NCBI RefSeq assembly: GCF_047971185.1
Contig: NZ_JBKDZH010000033.1
Location: 124,001-188,000, forward strand
Direction of reading: 5' to 3'
DNA length: 64,000 nt
From: Kluyvera sp047971185
GTDB taxonomy: Bacteria; Pseudomonadota; Gammaproteobacteria; Enterobacterales; Enterobacteriaceae
The notes under the pieces were generated by a model. It made no database searches. It was not told the origin of the DNA and saw nothing but the letters and a program-made list of their open reading frames with translations. Of the stretch, positions 17,104 to 25,788 are shown piece by piece. Both the position numbers and the translations under genes were made by a program. How positions within the stretch are numbered: the first letter of the stretch is position 1; every line of letters begins with the position of its first letter.

Positions 17104-18168
17104 ATGTCATTACGTCAATTGTCCGCACCGCGCCTGCGCCGTTCTCTGTTGTTGAGTGCTTTACTGCTGGCGGGTAGCTTTAGCGCGCAGGCCGCAGATG
17201 AAATGCTGCGCAAAGCGGTCGGTAAAGGGGCATATGAAATGGCCTACAGCCAGCAGGAAAATGCGCTCTGGCTGGCCACCTCACAGAGTCGTAAAACCGA
17301 TAAGGGCGGCGTCGTGTATCGACTGGACCCCACTACGCTGGAAGTGACCCAAACGATCCATAACGATCTCAAACCGTTTGGCGCGACGCTGAATGCGCAG
17401 ACGCAGACTCTGTGGTTCGGCAATACCATCAACGGCGCGGTCACCGCGATTGATGCCAAAACCGGCGACGTGAAAGGGCGCCTGGTGCTGGACGGACGCC
17501 AGCGTAGTGAAACGGTAAAACCGCTGCAGCCGCGCCAGCTGGCGGTCAACGAGAAGACCAATACCGTTTATATTACCGGCATCGGTAAAGACGGCAGCGC
17601 CGTGTGGGTGGTTGATGGCGATAAAATTGCGCTGAAAACCACCATTGAAGGCACCGGCAGCTTCGGCACCGGGCTGGCGGTTGACGCAGAGAAACAGCGT
17701 CTGTACGTCACCAACGCCGACGGTGAGCTGGTGACCATTGATACCGCGAGCAACAAAATCATCAACCGTCAGAAATTGCAGGACGACGGTAAAGAGCACT
17801 TCTATATTAACCTGAGCCTGGATACTGCCGGCCAGCGCGCGTTCATTACCGACTCGAAACAGCCTGAGCTGCTGGTGGTGAGCCTGAAGGACGGTAAGGT
17901 GCTGTCGAAGGTCGATACCAAAGAAGCGCTGGCGGTGCTGTTCAACCCGGCGCGTAACGAAGTCTACGTGACCCAGCGTAAAGCGGGTACCGTGACGGTC
18001 ATCGACGCGAAAGAGTATAAGGTGACTAAAACCATTCAGACCCCGACCTTCCCGAACAGCCTGGCGCTGTCCGCCGACGGCAAAACGCTGTTTGTCAGCG
18101 TGAAGCAGGAGTCTACCCGTCAGAAAGAGGCGACGGCACCGGATGACGTGATCCGTATTGCGCTGTAA
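17104..18168 (+). CDS. yncE: Periplasmic beta-propeller protein YncE
   Basis: From the ATG at 17104 the product is 354 residues, against 353 in E. coli, and begins MSLRQLSAPRLRRSLLLSAL with a signal peptide cut after AQA. An AAGGGAG ribosome site fixes this start; a 21-codon upstream extension to 17041 is not needed. Repeated blocks with V-x-N or V-D-x-T turns (YVTNADGELVTID, EVYVTQRKAGTVTVIDAKEY) show a YVTN-type seven-blade propeller. E. coli YncE binds DNA in vitro and is iron-repressed, but its role is not settled. Pairing with the divergent PQQ receptor gene is conserved in E. coli. Confidence 0.93.
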   Translation: MSLRQLSAPRLRRSLLLSALLLAGSFSAQAADEMLRKAVGKGAYEMAYSQQENALWLATSQSRKTDKGGVVYRLDPTTLEVTQTIHNDLKPFGATLNAQTQTLWFGNTINGAVTAIDAKTGDVKGRLVLDGRQRSETVKPLQPRQLAVNEKTNTVYITGIGKDGSAVWVVDGDKIALKTTIEGTGSFGTGLAVDAEKQRLYVTNADGELVTIDTASNKIINRQKLQDDGKEHFYINLSLDTAGQRAFITDSKQPELLVVSLKDGKVLSKVDTKEALAVLFNPARNEVYVTQRKAGTVTVIDAKEYKVTKTIQTPTFPNSLALSADGKTLFVSVKQESTRQKEATAPDDVIRIAL

Positions 18169-18176
18169 TCTCCGCC

Positions 18177-18201
18177 ACGGGAGGCGCTCGACGCCTCCCG
18201 T
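18177..18201 (+). terminator. Hairpin after yncE
   Basis: ACGGGAGGCG-CTCGA-CGCCTCCCGT forms a perfect 10-bp stem 8 bp past the yncE stop. The downstream U-tract is poor (AACGCCTTAATAT), so termination may be partial. Confidence 0.6.
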
Positions 18202-18311
18202 AACGCCTTAATATACCTTCTGTTACATCCCGCTGATTCCATTTCGCGCCGCCCGGCCTACAATGCTCGCACTTAAACCCACTTTGCGTGGGGACAATCA
18301 ACGGAGAAACC

Positions 18312-18533
18312 ATGAAAAAGTCTTTATACGCTCTGTGTGCAGGTCTGATGGTACTGGCGCTGGCGGGCTGCACCACCAATTACGTGATGACCACCAAAAG
18401 CGGGCAAACGATTGTGACCCACGGTAAACCGCAGCTGGATAAAGAGACCGGCATGACCAGCTATACCGATCAGGACGGCAACGCGCGTGAAATCAACAGC
18501 AACGACGTCGCACAGCTGGTTGAAGATAACTGA
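18312..18533 (+). CDS. Small lipoprotein, YgdI/YgdR (DUF903) family
   Basis: 73 residues from the ATG at 18312. The N-terminus MKKSLYALCAGLMVLALAGC holds a lipobox (LALAGC) with the lipidated cysteine at position 20. The mature part (TTNYVMTTKSGQTIVTHGKP, later DQDGNAREINSNDVAQL) is the YgdI/YgdR fold of about 50 residues. This family is common in enterics, but its function is unknown. An upstream in-frame start at 18288 is not supported, because the signal sequence must begin with MKK. The gene is convergent with feaR, with only 10 bp between the stops. Confidence 0.88.
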   Translation: MKKSLYALCAGLMVLALAGCTTNYVMTTKSGQTIVTHGKPQLDKETGMTSYTDQDGNAREINSNDVAQLVEDN

Positions 18534-18543
18534 TTACGCCGAC

Positions 18544-19452
18544 TCAGCGGCCGCGCTTACGATACTCGCCCGGTGACATGCCGAACCGCTGCTTGAAGGC
18601 GGTAGAGAAGTGGCTGTGGTCGCTGAACCCCCAGCGATAGCCGATTCCGGCAAGCTTTTCATCGTCGCGCGCGTTCAGCAGCGCCTGGGCGCAGAGATCT
18701 AAACGGCGATTTTTGATGTACTGCGCCACCACCAGACCTTTATCGGCAAACAGTCGGTACAGGCTCCTGACCGACATCCCCGTTTCGCTGGCCAGCCATT
18801 CCGGGCGCAGATATTCTTCCTGGATCGCCTCGTCGATCAATACCATGATTTTTTGATACTGCTTTTCGCGCCGCGACGGCTGGGCATCCTGTTGATGCAG
18901 CATCGGGCGCAGCAGACAGACCATCGCGTCAAGGGCCGCTTCGCTTTCGCTCGCCGAAAGCTGCGGGCTGCTCATGCTCTCGTGCAGCAGACGCTGGCTG
19001 AGCTGCACCATCGGCAGTGAACGCTCCAGGCGGGTGGCGATGCGAATTGCGCTGCCGCGCAGCTGGTTTTCCAACAGCTGGCGGGGAAGCAGTAGCGAGA
19101 CCTGACGCGACGTTTGCTGCCACAGAAGTGAACACGGGCGCGAGGCGTCAATCAGCGTCATATCGCCGCTTTGTAGCCGTACCTGACGCTCGTCCTGCTC
19201 AATACTGACCTCGCCGGAGAGCTGAAAGACGGTATAGAACCAGGCATCGTTATCGCTGCGAATTTCCTCGCGCGTGCGGTACAGATTAACGTTCCCGGTG
19301 GTGACGGTGCTGAGCTTCAGGCTACCCGCATAGCTGGTATCAATTTCGCCGTGGAAATCGCCCTCCAGCGGTCGCGCGGCAAACTGCCCGCAGACCTGGT
19401 TAATCTTCGCCAGCCAGTCATGGTATTTCTCACCGCCGTTTACCGCCGCCAT
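18544..19452 (-). CDS. feaR: AraC-family activator FeaR
   Basis: 302 residues from the ATG at 19452 (MAAVNGGEKYHDWL); a TTG five codons upstream is the alternative. It aligns through its length with E. coli FeaR (301 residues), the activator of tynA and feaB in response to aromatic amines and their aldehydes. Recognisable segments are LKLSTVTTGNVNLYRT, DDAWFYTVFQLSG-like and DASRPCSLLWQ in the sensor half. The two C-terminal helix-turn-helix motifs lie at about 200-300 (ASETGMSVRSLYRLFADKGL and GIGYRWGFSDHSHFSTAFK). It is divergent from feaB. Candidate FeaR sites lie before feaB and before tynA. Confidence 0.95.
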   Translation of the reverse strand: MAAVNGGEKYHDWLAKINQVCGQFAARPLEGDFHGEIDTSYAGSLKLSTVTTGNVNLYRTREEIRSDNDAWFYTVFQLSGEVSIEQDERQVRLQSGDMTLIDASRPCSLLWQQTSRQVSLLLPRQLLENQLRGSAIRIATRLERSLPMVQLSQRLLHESMSSPQLSASESEAALDAMVCLLRPMLHQQDAQPSRREKQYQKIMVLIDEAIQEEYLRPEWLASETGMSVRSLYRLFADKGLVVAQYIKNRRLDLCAQALLNARDDEKLAGIGYRWGFSDHSHFSTAFKQRFGMSPGEYRKRGR

Positions 19453-19588
19453 ACGCCATCTCTGCAATCAAAATGTGTGGTTATTGTTGCATTTATGTTT
19501 CTTTGCACAAGGCCGGGAGCGGGAATATACGAAAGAACTATTACCTGCAACACACTTCTGCTCACCCAATCTGCTTAATTGCGGCATC

Positions 19589-19625
19589 TGTCACAGCCGC
19601 AACAGCGAATGTCACAGAGACAAAA
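19589..19625 (+). promoter_or_regulatory. Two FeaR-type sites upstream of feaB, 21 bp apart
   Basis: TGTCA-N8-ACA starts at 19589 and TGTCA-N8-AAA starts at 19610, the latter an exact fit to the TGNCA-N8-AAA motif reported for FeaR. The spacing of 21 bp is two helical turns, as expected for an AraC-type activator. A weak -10 (TAGACT, 19647-19652) follows at the right distance. Confidence 0.72.
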
Positions 19626-19685
19626 GCGGCTTCCCCAGACCCGCCGTAGACTGAAGTGACTCACCGCGAAGAATAAGGAGACGAT

Positions 19686-21185
19686 ATGTCCTCAGCACAG
19701 GTTGCGCTGCTCGCCAGCGTGCAGCAGTTTTTAGACCGTCAGCATGGCCTGTTTATTGATGGCGCGCAGCAGGCGGCGCAGAGTGAAAAACGTCTCACCG
19801 TCTGGGATCCGGCCACCGGCAGGGCGATTGCGTCTACCGCCGATGCTAACGCGGCGGACGTCGACCGCGCGGTGATGTCCGCCTGGCGCGCGTTTGTCTC
19901 TCGCTGCTGGGCCGGACGCGCGCCTGCCGAGCGCGAACGTATTCTGCTGCGCTTTGCCGACCTGGTGGAGCGACATGGCGAAGAGCTGGCCCAGCTGGAA
20001 ACGCTGGAGCAGGGCAAATCGATTAACATTTCCCGCGCTTTCGAAGTGGGCTGTACTCTGAACTGGATGCGCTACACCGCAGGGCTGACCACCAAGGTCA
20101 GCGGCCGCACCCTCGAGGTGTCGATACCGTTCCCGCAGGGCGCGCGCTATCAGGCGTGGACTAAAAAGGAACCGGTCGGCGTGGTCGCGGGGATCGTGCC
20201 GTGGAACTTCCCGCTGATGATCGGCATGTGGAAGGTGATGCCTGCGCTGGCCGCCGGTTGCTCCATCGTGATTAAACCGTCCGAAACCACGCCGCTGACC
20301 CTGCTGCGGGTGGCCGAGCTGGCCGTGGAGGCGGGCGTGCCGGAAGGGGTCTTCAACGTCGTGACCGGCAGCGGCGCGGAGTGCGGTGCGGCGTTAACGG
20401 CACACCCGCAGGTGGCGAAGGTGAGCTTCACCGGCTCTACCGCTACCGGCAAACAGATTGCCCGCGTTGCCGCCGACCGTCTGACTCGCGTGACGCTGGA
20501 GCTGGGCGGTAAAAACCCAGCGATCGTGCTGAAAGACGCCGACCCGGCGTGGGTAATTGAAGGGCTGATGACCGGCAGTTTCCTTAACCAGGGGCAGGTG
20601 TGCGCGGCCAGTTCGCGGATCTATATTGAAGCACCGCTGTTCGACACGCTGGCCAGCGGCTTTGAGCAGGCGGTGAAATCGCTTCAGGTGGGGCCGGGGA
20701 TGCTCGAAACCACGCAGATTAACCCGGTGGTGTCTCAGGCACACTGCGCGAAAGTGGCGGCCTATCTGGACGAGGCTCGCCAGCACAATGCGGAGCTGAT
20801 TAGCGGCAACGTCGGCCCGGATGCGCAGGGTTTCTACATTCCGCCGACGCTGGTCATCAACCCAGACCCTAAGCTACGCTTAACCCGCGAAGAGGTGTTT
20901 GGCCCGGTGGTGAATCTGGTGCGCGTCAGCGACGGCGAAGAGGCCCTGCGGCTGGCCAACGACAGCGACTTTGGCCTCACCGCCAGCGTCTGGACCCGCG
21001 ATCTGACCCAGGCGCTGAGCTATACCGACCGACTGCAGGCCGGTACGGTATGGGTCAACAGCCATACGTTGATTGATGCCAACCTGCCGTTTGGCGGCAT
21101 GAAGCAGTCGGGAACCGGGCGTGATTTCGGACCGGACTGGCTGAACGACTGGTGCGAAACCAAGTCGGTGTGCGTGCGTTACTAG
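19686..21185 (+). CDS. feaB: Phenylacetaldehyde dehydrogenase FeaB
   Basis: 499 residues, the length of E. coli FeaB. The enzyme oxidises phenylacetaldehyde, made from phenylethylamine by TynA, to phenylacetate with NAD. Catalytic residues are Asn174 in VPWNFP, Glu272 in LELGGKNP and Cys306 in NQGQVCAAS; the cofactor loop is FTGSTATG (248-255). An AAGGAGACG ribosome site sits just before the ATG. The gene is divergent from its activator feaR and has two FeaR-type sites in the 233-bp gap between the feaR and feaB starts. Its product feeds the paa genes about 9 kb downstream. Confidence 0.95.
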   Translation: MSSAQVALLASVQQFLDRQHGLFIDGAQQAAQSEKRLTVWDPATGRAIASTADANAADVDRAVMSAWRAFVSRCWAGRAPAERERILLRFADLVERHGEELAQLETLEQGKSINISRAFEVGCTLNWMRYTAGLTTKVSGRTLEVSIPFPQGARYQAWTKKEPVGVVAGIVPWNFPLMIGMWKVMPALAAGCSIVIKPSETTPLTLLRVAELAVEAGVPEGVFNVVTGSGAECGAALTAHPQVAKVSFTGSTATGKQIARVAADRLTRVTLELGGKNPAIVLKDADPAWVIEGLMTGSFLNQGQVCAASSRIYIEAPLFDTLASGFEQAVKSLQVGPGMLETTQINPVVSQAHCAKVAAYLDEARQHNAELISGNVGPDAQGFYIPPTLVINPDPKLRLTREEVFGPVVNLVRVSDGEEALRLANDSDFGLTASVWTRDLTQALSYTDRLQAGTVWVNSHTLIDANLPFGGMKQSGTGRDFGPDWLNDWCETKSVCVRY

Positions 21186-21296
21186 CTGAGAACACGCCAT
21201 CAGGCAACTAAGCGGGTTCTTGCGTGTGTGGTAGGGTGTTCTAAGTACGCAATATTGTGCCGTAATAATATAAAGCGGTTACAAAAATCTACGGGC

Positions 21297-21330
21297 AAAA
21301 AAAGCCGCGAGCAGTTTTCTGCTTACGGCT
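21297..21330 (-). terminator. Intrinsic terminator of the yebG-like gene
   Basis: Read on the minus strand, AGCCGTAAGCAG-AAAA-CTGCTCGCGGCT folds into a long stem with one internal mismatch region and is followed by seven T. It lies 10 bp past the yebG-like stop. Confidence 0.9.
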
Positions 21331-21339
21331 ATCTGGAAT

Positions 21340-21657
21340 TCAGGCCGCTTTCACGGCTTTGATTTTTTTACTGCCAGCCGTATCAGGCTCTGGAACGTCG
21401 GCTGTGGTTGCGGAATCGCGTTCCGGGAGCTTGCTGGTGCGTAAAATATGCTGCACGGTTACTTTTTGCTCGGCCAGGTAAAGCCCAAGATCCTCCGCCT
21501 GGTTTTCATCCATCGACATTCCGCTTTGCAGCAGTAAATCGGTGAACGCTTCTGCCATGTCGAGCAGCCTGTCGTGAGCGTCAGCCTCTTTCTTACTGGC
21601 AAATGTCATTTTCTCTTCACCTTTTCTTACGACAACGTATTTTATTTCAACGGCCAT
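21340..21657 (-). CDS. YebG-like SOS-inducible protein (paralogue)
   Basis: 105 residues. The first half (MAVEIKYVVVRKGEEKMTFA, SKKEADAHDRLLDMAE) is a clear YebG match; E. coli YebG is a 96-residue LexA-regulated protein of unknown function. The middle LAEQKVTVQHILRTSKLPE is also conserved. The C-terminal 25 residues are a low-complexity Thr/Asp/Pro then Lys/Ala tail that differs from E. coli. In E. coli yebG lies elsewhere on the chromosome, so this copy beside feaB is either a second gene or a moved one. A LexA-box-like site at 21671-21690 supports SOS control. Confidence 0.85.
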   Translation of the reverse strand: MAVEIKYVVVRKGEEKMTFASKKEADAHDRLLDMAEAFTDLLLQSGMSMDENQAEDLGLYLAEQKVTVQHILRTSKLPERDSATTADVPEPDTAGSKKIKAVKAA

Positions 21658-21670
21658 TATTTGCCCCTTG

Positions 21671-21690
21671 CACTGTGATTATATCCAGTA
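21671..21690 (-). promoter_or_regulatory. LexA-box-like operator for the yebG-like gene
   Basis: CACTGTGATTATATCCAGTA has the CTGT-N8-xCAG layout of a LexA box, with an AT-rich centre and flanking TA. It departs from the consensus only by C for the first base of ACAG and C for T at the start. It lies 13 bp upstream of the start codon. Confidence 0.72.
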
Positions 21691-22106
21691 TATCAATTCT
21701 GGGGCTGTGTTGCAGCTAAAAAAGCGGGCGCTGCGAACGCACTGAACTTCGCCACAGCGTAACGTTGAGCTGGTGATGAAAAACGTGGGAGTCTGTGGTC
21801 TTGATGATATTCCGCTCTCGGTCGTGACGACGGTAATAAGAATAGTCAAATCTGCAAAAATGTAATCTTTATAATTATTTATTTATAAATCCCTGAAATC
21901 TTGCGCATGCATTATTTGACGATATCATGCGTTTTTTTCGGCGAGGGCATCGGATAGCGCCAGACAGGACGTTGAGCAATGGCGGCTACGCTCACGGGAA
22001 GAGATTGCAGATGTGAATCGCTGGTCTATGCTCAGAAAATACAGGATCTGCCGATCGACTGGTTGCTTGAATAATAATGATAATTTCACATTACTCGGTG
22101 GTGGGT
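21691..22106. other. Intergenic region, no supported gene
   Basis: About 415 bp between the yebG-like promoter and the MscS-family gene. It holds an AT-rich stretch at about 21850-21900 suited to a promoter. A short open run at about 21957-22076 would read ARQDVEQWRLRSREEIADVN in one frame without a start or recognisable family, perhaps a gene remnant. No RNA gene or mobile element is recognisable. Confidence 0.4.
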
Positions 22107-23726
22107 ATGAACAAGCTTGTGCTCGCAATTATCTCGACAATGTTATCGATTATCTCGTTTTATTCTCTTGCCGCAGAACCCCGTCAGGAACCCACCGACG
22201 CCGAGCGAGCCCGTACGGTTTATATCTTCCATCAACCGATGGTCATGCTGCAGGCGAAATTTGGCCTCACCACGCCGGAAGAGCGGGTTTTACGTATTCG
22301 AAATACCTTGCGCGGCTTCACAAAGGCGGATGTCAGTGAGCCGCTAAAAATCATTCCCGTGACGCGCTATAACCAGCAGGGCCGACTGATCGTGATGAAT
22401 GGTAAACCGGTTATGTTGCTGACCCAGGGCGATCTGGATGAGGGCGACGATCTCACCCTGGATCAGGCCGTGCAGCGCGTGCTGGCGCGCATGGAAACGC
22501 AGCGCGCAGCGCTTCGCGATCAGTATGACACCGGCTGGCTGGCGCTTTCCGCTATTAAAACGCTGGCGGGATTGCTGGTTTTAGCCGGTTTTTTCTACGG
22601 CACATGGCGCGCTTACCGCTGGGTAAATCGCTATTTCCGTCGCCGCGTGGTGGAACATCGCAGCAAAATCCCACAAAGCTGGCGTCGCTATATCGGCGTT
22701 GTGGAGGCTCGATTATTCGCTCTGCTGATGATTATTCTCGCTGTTTTGGCCTTTTATGCATGGTTGAGCTGGGCCTTTGGCCTGTTCCCCTGGACTCGCG
22801 TCTGGGCAACGTCGTTGGGTGACTGGTCGCTGCGCGTGGTGCGTCAGATTGCTTTATCCATCGTTTCGTCGTTACCCGGCCTGCTGATTGTGTTGATTAT
22901 TTTCCTCATCACCGCCTTTATTCTCAAGCTGCTTAAGATGGTGCTGAATCAGGTTGAGGCGGGGCGCTTGCAGTTTCCCGGCCTGCATCCCGAAACGGTT
23001 GGCGCGACCCGCAAATTGATTTCGGTGATGGTGTGGTTATTTGCGCTGTCCGCCGCTTACCCGTTTTTACCCGGGGCAAATTCACTGGCGTTTAAGGGTA
23101 TCAGCGTCTTCTTTGGCCTGATGTTAACGCTGGGGTCGGCGGGGGTGATGAACCATGCGATGAGCGGCCTGGTCCTCATTTATTCCCGCGCGCTGCGCAA
23201 AGGAGACGTTATTCGCGTGGCGGATAATGAAGGCAAAGTCAGCGAAATTGGTATGCTCGCCACCAAAATTATTACCCGTGAAAACTACGTGGTCACCGTG
23301 CCTAACGCCGTGGTGGTCAGCGGCAAGATCACCAATCTCAGCGCACAAAATAACGATGGTAGCGTCAATTTAACCGTCAGCGTCACCATCGGCTACGACA
23401 CCCCCTGGCGGCAGGTTCACGCCATGCTTGAGCTGGCGGCCAAGCGAGCAGGGTGTGTTGACCTGACGCGCCCGCCCGTGGTGCGTCAGCTGGAGCTGAT
23501 GGACTGGTACATCGCCTATGAACTTCAGGTCAGGCTGTTACCGGAGCAGTCACTGGCCGTCGCGCGCAACGAGCTGCACAGTAATATTCAGGATGTTTTC
23601 AATGAATTTAACGTGCAGATCATGTCGCCGAACTTTGTTATGCAGCCTGAAGGCAGCGTGATGGTCGCGAAAGAGAACTGGTATGCCGATCCCGCAGCCC
23701 CGTCAGATGGGAAAAAAACGCTTTAA
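22107..23726 (+). CDS. MscS-family mechanosensitive channel with N-terminal periplasmic domain
   Basis: 539 residues from the ATG at 22107, which begins a signal-like sequence (MNKLVLAIISTMLSIISFYS LAA). A start ten codons earlier (22077) is less likely. A periplasmic domain of about 130 residues is followed by membrane helices at about 145-165, 205-230, 255-280 and 310-330. The MscS core pore helix and beta domain then appear (FGLMLTLGSAGVMNHAMSGL, then SRALRKGDVIRVADNEGKVSEIGMLATKI and VTVPNAVVVSGKITNLS). Such proteins release solutes on membrane tension. The large size is unlike MscS itself (286 residues). The gene heads a possible operon with the FadL-like gene, 24 bp downstream. Confidence 0.85.
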   Translation: MNKLVLAIISTMLSIISFYSLAAEPRQEPTDAERARTVYIFHQPMVMLQAKFGLTTPEERVLRIRNTLRGFTKADVSEPLKIIPVTRYNQQGRLIVMNGKPVMLLTQGDLDEGDDLTLDQAVQRVLARMETQRAALRDQYDTGWLALSAIKTLAGLLVLAGFFYGTWRAYRWVNRYFRRRVVEHRSKIPQSWRRYIGVVEARLFALLMIILAVLAFYAWLSWAFGLFPWTRVWATSLGDWSLRVVRQIALSIVSSLPGLLIVLIIFLITAFILKLLKMVLNQVEAGRLQFPGLHPETVGATRKLISVMVWLFALSAAYPFLPGANSLAFKGISVFFGLMLTLGSAGVMNHAMSGLVLIYSRALRKGDVIRVADNEGKVSEIGMLATKIITRENYVVTVPNAVVVSGKITNLSAQNNDGSVNLTVSVTIGYDTPWRQVHAMLELAAKRAGCVDLTRPPVVRQLELMDWYIAYELQVRLLPEQSLAVARNELHSNIQDVFNEFNVQIMSPNFVMQPEGSVMVAKENWYADPAAPSDGKKTL

Positions 23727-23750
23727 TTGCCGATAACCGGTAGAGGACAC

Positions 23751-24938
23751 ATGAAAAAATCGACATTGTTTTGCCTGGCGATATGCCTTCCCGTAACGAC
23801 TCAGGCAAGCGGGCTGTATTTCTATGAAATGGCGACCGAGGATACCGCGCTGGCAGGTGCTGGCCAGGCCGCCCGTGCGCAGGACGCTTCGACAATCGTC
23901 ACTAACCCGGCAGGGATGACCCGACTGCCTGACCACATGTTTACCGGTGGCCTGCAGGCGATGGACGGCGACATTTCCTATCAACTGGATAATGACTCAG
24001 GCCGCCAGAGTCCTGGCGATATCATGGGTTTTATTCCCAATGGTAGCGCCTTTTACGCGCAGAAATTAAATGATGACCTCTATGCCGGTATTGGCATGTA
24101 TGGAAACTATGGACTGGGTATCGATTTCGGTCATTGGGCGGGCGACCGGCTGATTAAAAAAAGCACCATGGTGGCTATGACCTTAAGCCCCTCTCTGGCT
24201 TATAAGCTGAACGATCGTGTATCGGTTGGCGGCTCCGTGAATGTGAACTATGGCTTTCTGTCGCTGACCCGTAACGTGGATGGCAACGATGAAAAAGAGA
24301 TGGATCACGACTGGGCGCTCAGCTATCGTCTGGGTTTGCTGATGGACCTGACCGATCAGACCCGCGCGGGTATTGCCTGGACCAGTAAAACCGAATACGA
24401 CTTTAATATCGATGGTAAAGCCCGCTTCCCGAATTTAGCCAATATCGAATACGACCTGCCCATTTCGGCGCAGGTGAACGCGCCTCAGCAAATTATGTTG
24501 AGCCTGGTACACGATATCAATAAACAGTGGTCGGTGATGGGCGATCTTGGCTGGCAGGACTGGAGCCAGTTTGGCAGCCCGCAGATTGCCGTTGCCGGGC
24601 GCGACGCCGACAAGACAAACCGATTAAAAGACTCCTGGCATACGGCGCTCGGCGTGCAATATCGCCCGACCGAGCAGTGGCGACTGAATGCAGGCGTCGC
24701 GTTCGACAGTTCCATCTATCAATCACAGAGCGATGTCTCGCTCTCCTTGCCGACCGGTGATGAATGGCGCTTTGCCACCGGCGCGCAGTATCAGATGACC
24801 CCGCAGAGCAACATCGGCTTCGCCGTCTCCTACCTGCATATGCAGTCTTCACATGTGCAGTCGCCAGAGCCATTCAAGGGTAGCTATGATAATCCCTACC
24901 TGTGGTTTGCCAGCGTGAACTACAGTTATCAGTTCTAA
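23751..24938 (+). CDS. FadL/TodX-family outer-membrane transporter
   Basis: 395 residues with a signal peptide (MKKSTLFCLAICLPVTTQAS) and a mature start SGLYFYEMATEDTALAGAGQAARAQDASTIVTNPAGMTRL. The mature start is the family hallmark: an N-terminal plug and the NPAG motif of FadL, TodX and OmpP1 proteins. The barrel ends in SVNYSYQF, with the terminal Phe expected of outer-membrane proteins. Members take up hydrophobic compounds such as long-chain fatty acids or monoaromatics. It lies between an MscS-type gene and an MBL protein gene and is convergent with tynA, so import of an aromatic substrate is possible but unproven. Confidence 0.87.
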   Translation: MKKSTLFCLAICLPVTTQASGLYFYEMATEDTALAGAGQAARAQDASTIVTNPAGMTRLPDHMFTGGLQAMDGDISYQLDNDSGRQSPGDIMGFIPNGSAFYAQKLNDDLYAGIGMYGNYGLGIDFGHWAGDRLIKKSTMVAMTLSPSLAYKLNDRVSVGGSVNVNYGFLSLTRNVDGNDEKEMDHDWALSYRLGLLMDLTDQTRAGIAWTSKTEYDFNIDGKARFPNLANIEYDLPISAQVNAPQQIMLSLVHDINKQWSVMGDLGWQDWSQFGSPQIAVAGRDADKTNRLKDSWHTALGVQYRPTEQWRLNAGVAFDSSIYQSQSDVSLSLPTGDEWRFATGAQYQMTPQSNIGFAVSYLHMQSSHVQSPEPFKGSYDNPYLWFASVNYSYQF

Positions 24939-24979
24939 AGGGCCGTTCATTCATTGGCGAGATAAACGGGGCAATCGTG

Positions 24980-25771
24980 ATGATCGTATTATGCAAAACC
25001 TGCGGAACCTCCTACGACGTCAGCGGCAGGCATCCGCCGTGCTGCAAAATTTGTGAGGATGAACGCCAGTATGTCCCGGCGAGCGGGCAGGAATGGGTCG
25101 AGTTTGACGCGGTTTGCGCGTCGCATACCAACACCTGGGAACAGCATGGTCGCGATCTCTTCAGCCTCCGCACGGTGCCGGGGTTTGGCATCGATCAGCG
25201 CGCGTTTCTTGTTCGTACTCCGCAGGGCAACATACTGTGGGATTGCATCGCCACGCTGGATGATGCCACCCGAACGCTCATCGCCGCGCTCGGAGGGCTA
25301 AAGGCCATTGCTATTTCGCATCCGCATTACTACACCACCATGCAGGATTGGGCTGACGCTTTTAACGCGCCGATTTACCTGCATGCTGATGACCGGGAAT
25401 GGGTCATGCGCGACAGCCCGTGGATCACATTCTGGGACGGCGATACCGTTGAACTGATGCGTGATGTGCGCGTCATCCGCCTTGGCGGCCACTTTGCCGG
25501 CGGCTGCGTGCTGCACTGGGCGAAAGAGGATGGCGCGATCCTTTCCGGCGATATTGTGCAGGTTACCCCCGGCGCTCGCGGTGTGTCGTTTATGTGGAGC
25601 TATCCCAACCTGCTTCCGCTGCCCGCCGCCACGGTCAGCGCCATGGTCCAGCGCCTGAACGGCGTGAAATTCAGGCAACTGTATGGCGCGTTTAAAGGCA
25701 GAGACATCGTGGAAAATGCCGACCAGATTGTGCGTCGCTGTGGTGAAAAGTATATTTCCTGCCTCAGCTAA
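24980..25771 (+). CDS. MBL-fold protein with N-terminal cysteine-rich zinc knuckle
   Basis: 263 residues from the ATG at 24980. The N-terminus has Cys5-x2-Cys8 and Cys21-Cys22-x2-Cys25, a likely zinc-binding ribbon. The rest resembles a metallo-beta-lactamase fold (GIDQRAFLVRTPQGNILWDC; GLKAIAISHPHYYTTMQDWA; LGGHFAGGCVLHW; GAILSGDIVQV). The usual HxHxDH motif is here HPHYYTTM, lacking the Asp-His pair, so the metal site is atypical or reduced. GHFAGG and GDI would supply later ligands. The gene lies 41 bp after the FadL-like gene and is probably cotranscribed. No substrate is known. Confidence 0.75.
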   Translation: MIVLCKTCGTSYDVSGRHPPCCKICEDERQYVPASGQEWVEFDAVCASHTNTWEQHGRDLFSLRTVPGFGIDQRAFLVRTPQGNILWDCIATLDDATRTLIAALGGLKAIAISHPHYYTTMQDWADAFNAPIYLHADDREWVMRDSPWITFWDGDTVELMRDVRVIRLGGHFAGGCVLHWAKEDGAILSGDIVQVTPGARGVSFMWSYPNLLPLPAATVSAMVQRLNGVKFRQLYGAFKGRDIVENADQIVRRCGEKYISCLS

Positions 25772-25788
25772 ACGCCGCCGAGCGAAAT

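Noticed and set aside
19452..19467. TTG start for feaR
   Set aside because: The ATG at 19452 gives 302 residues, near the E. coli length, so the rarer TTG is not needed.
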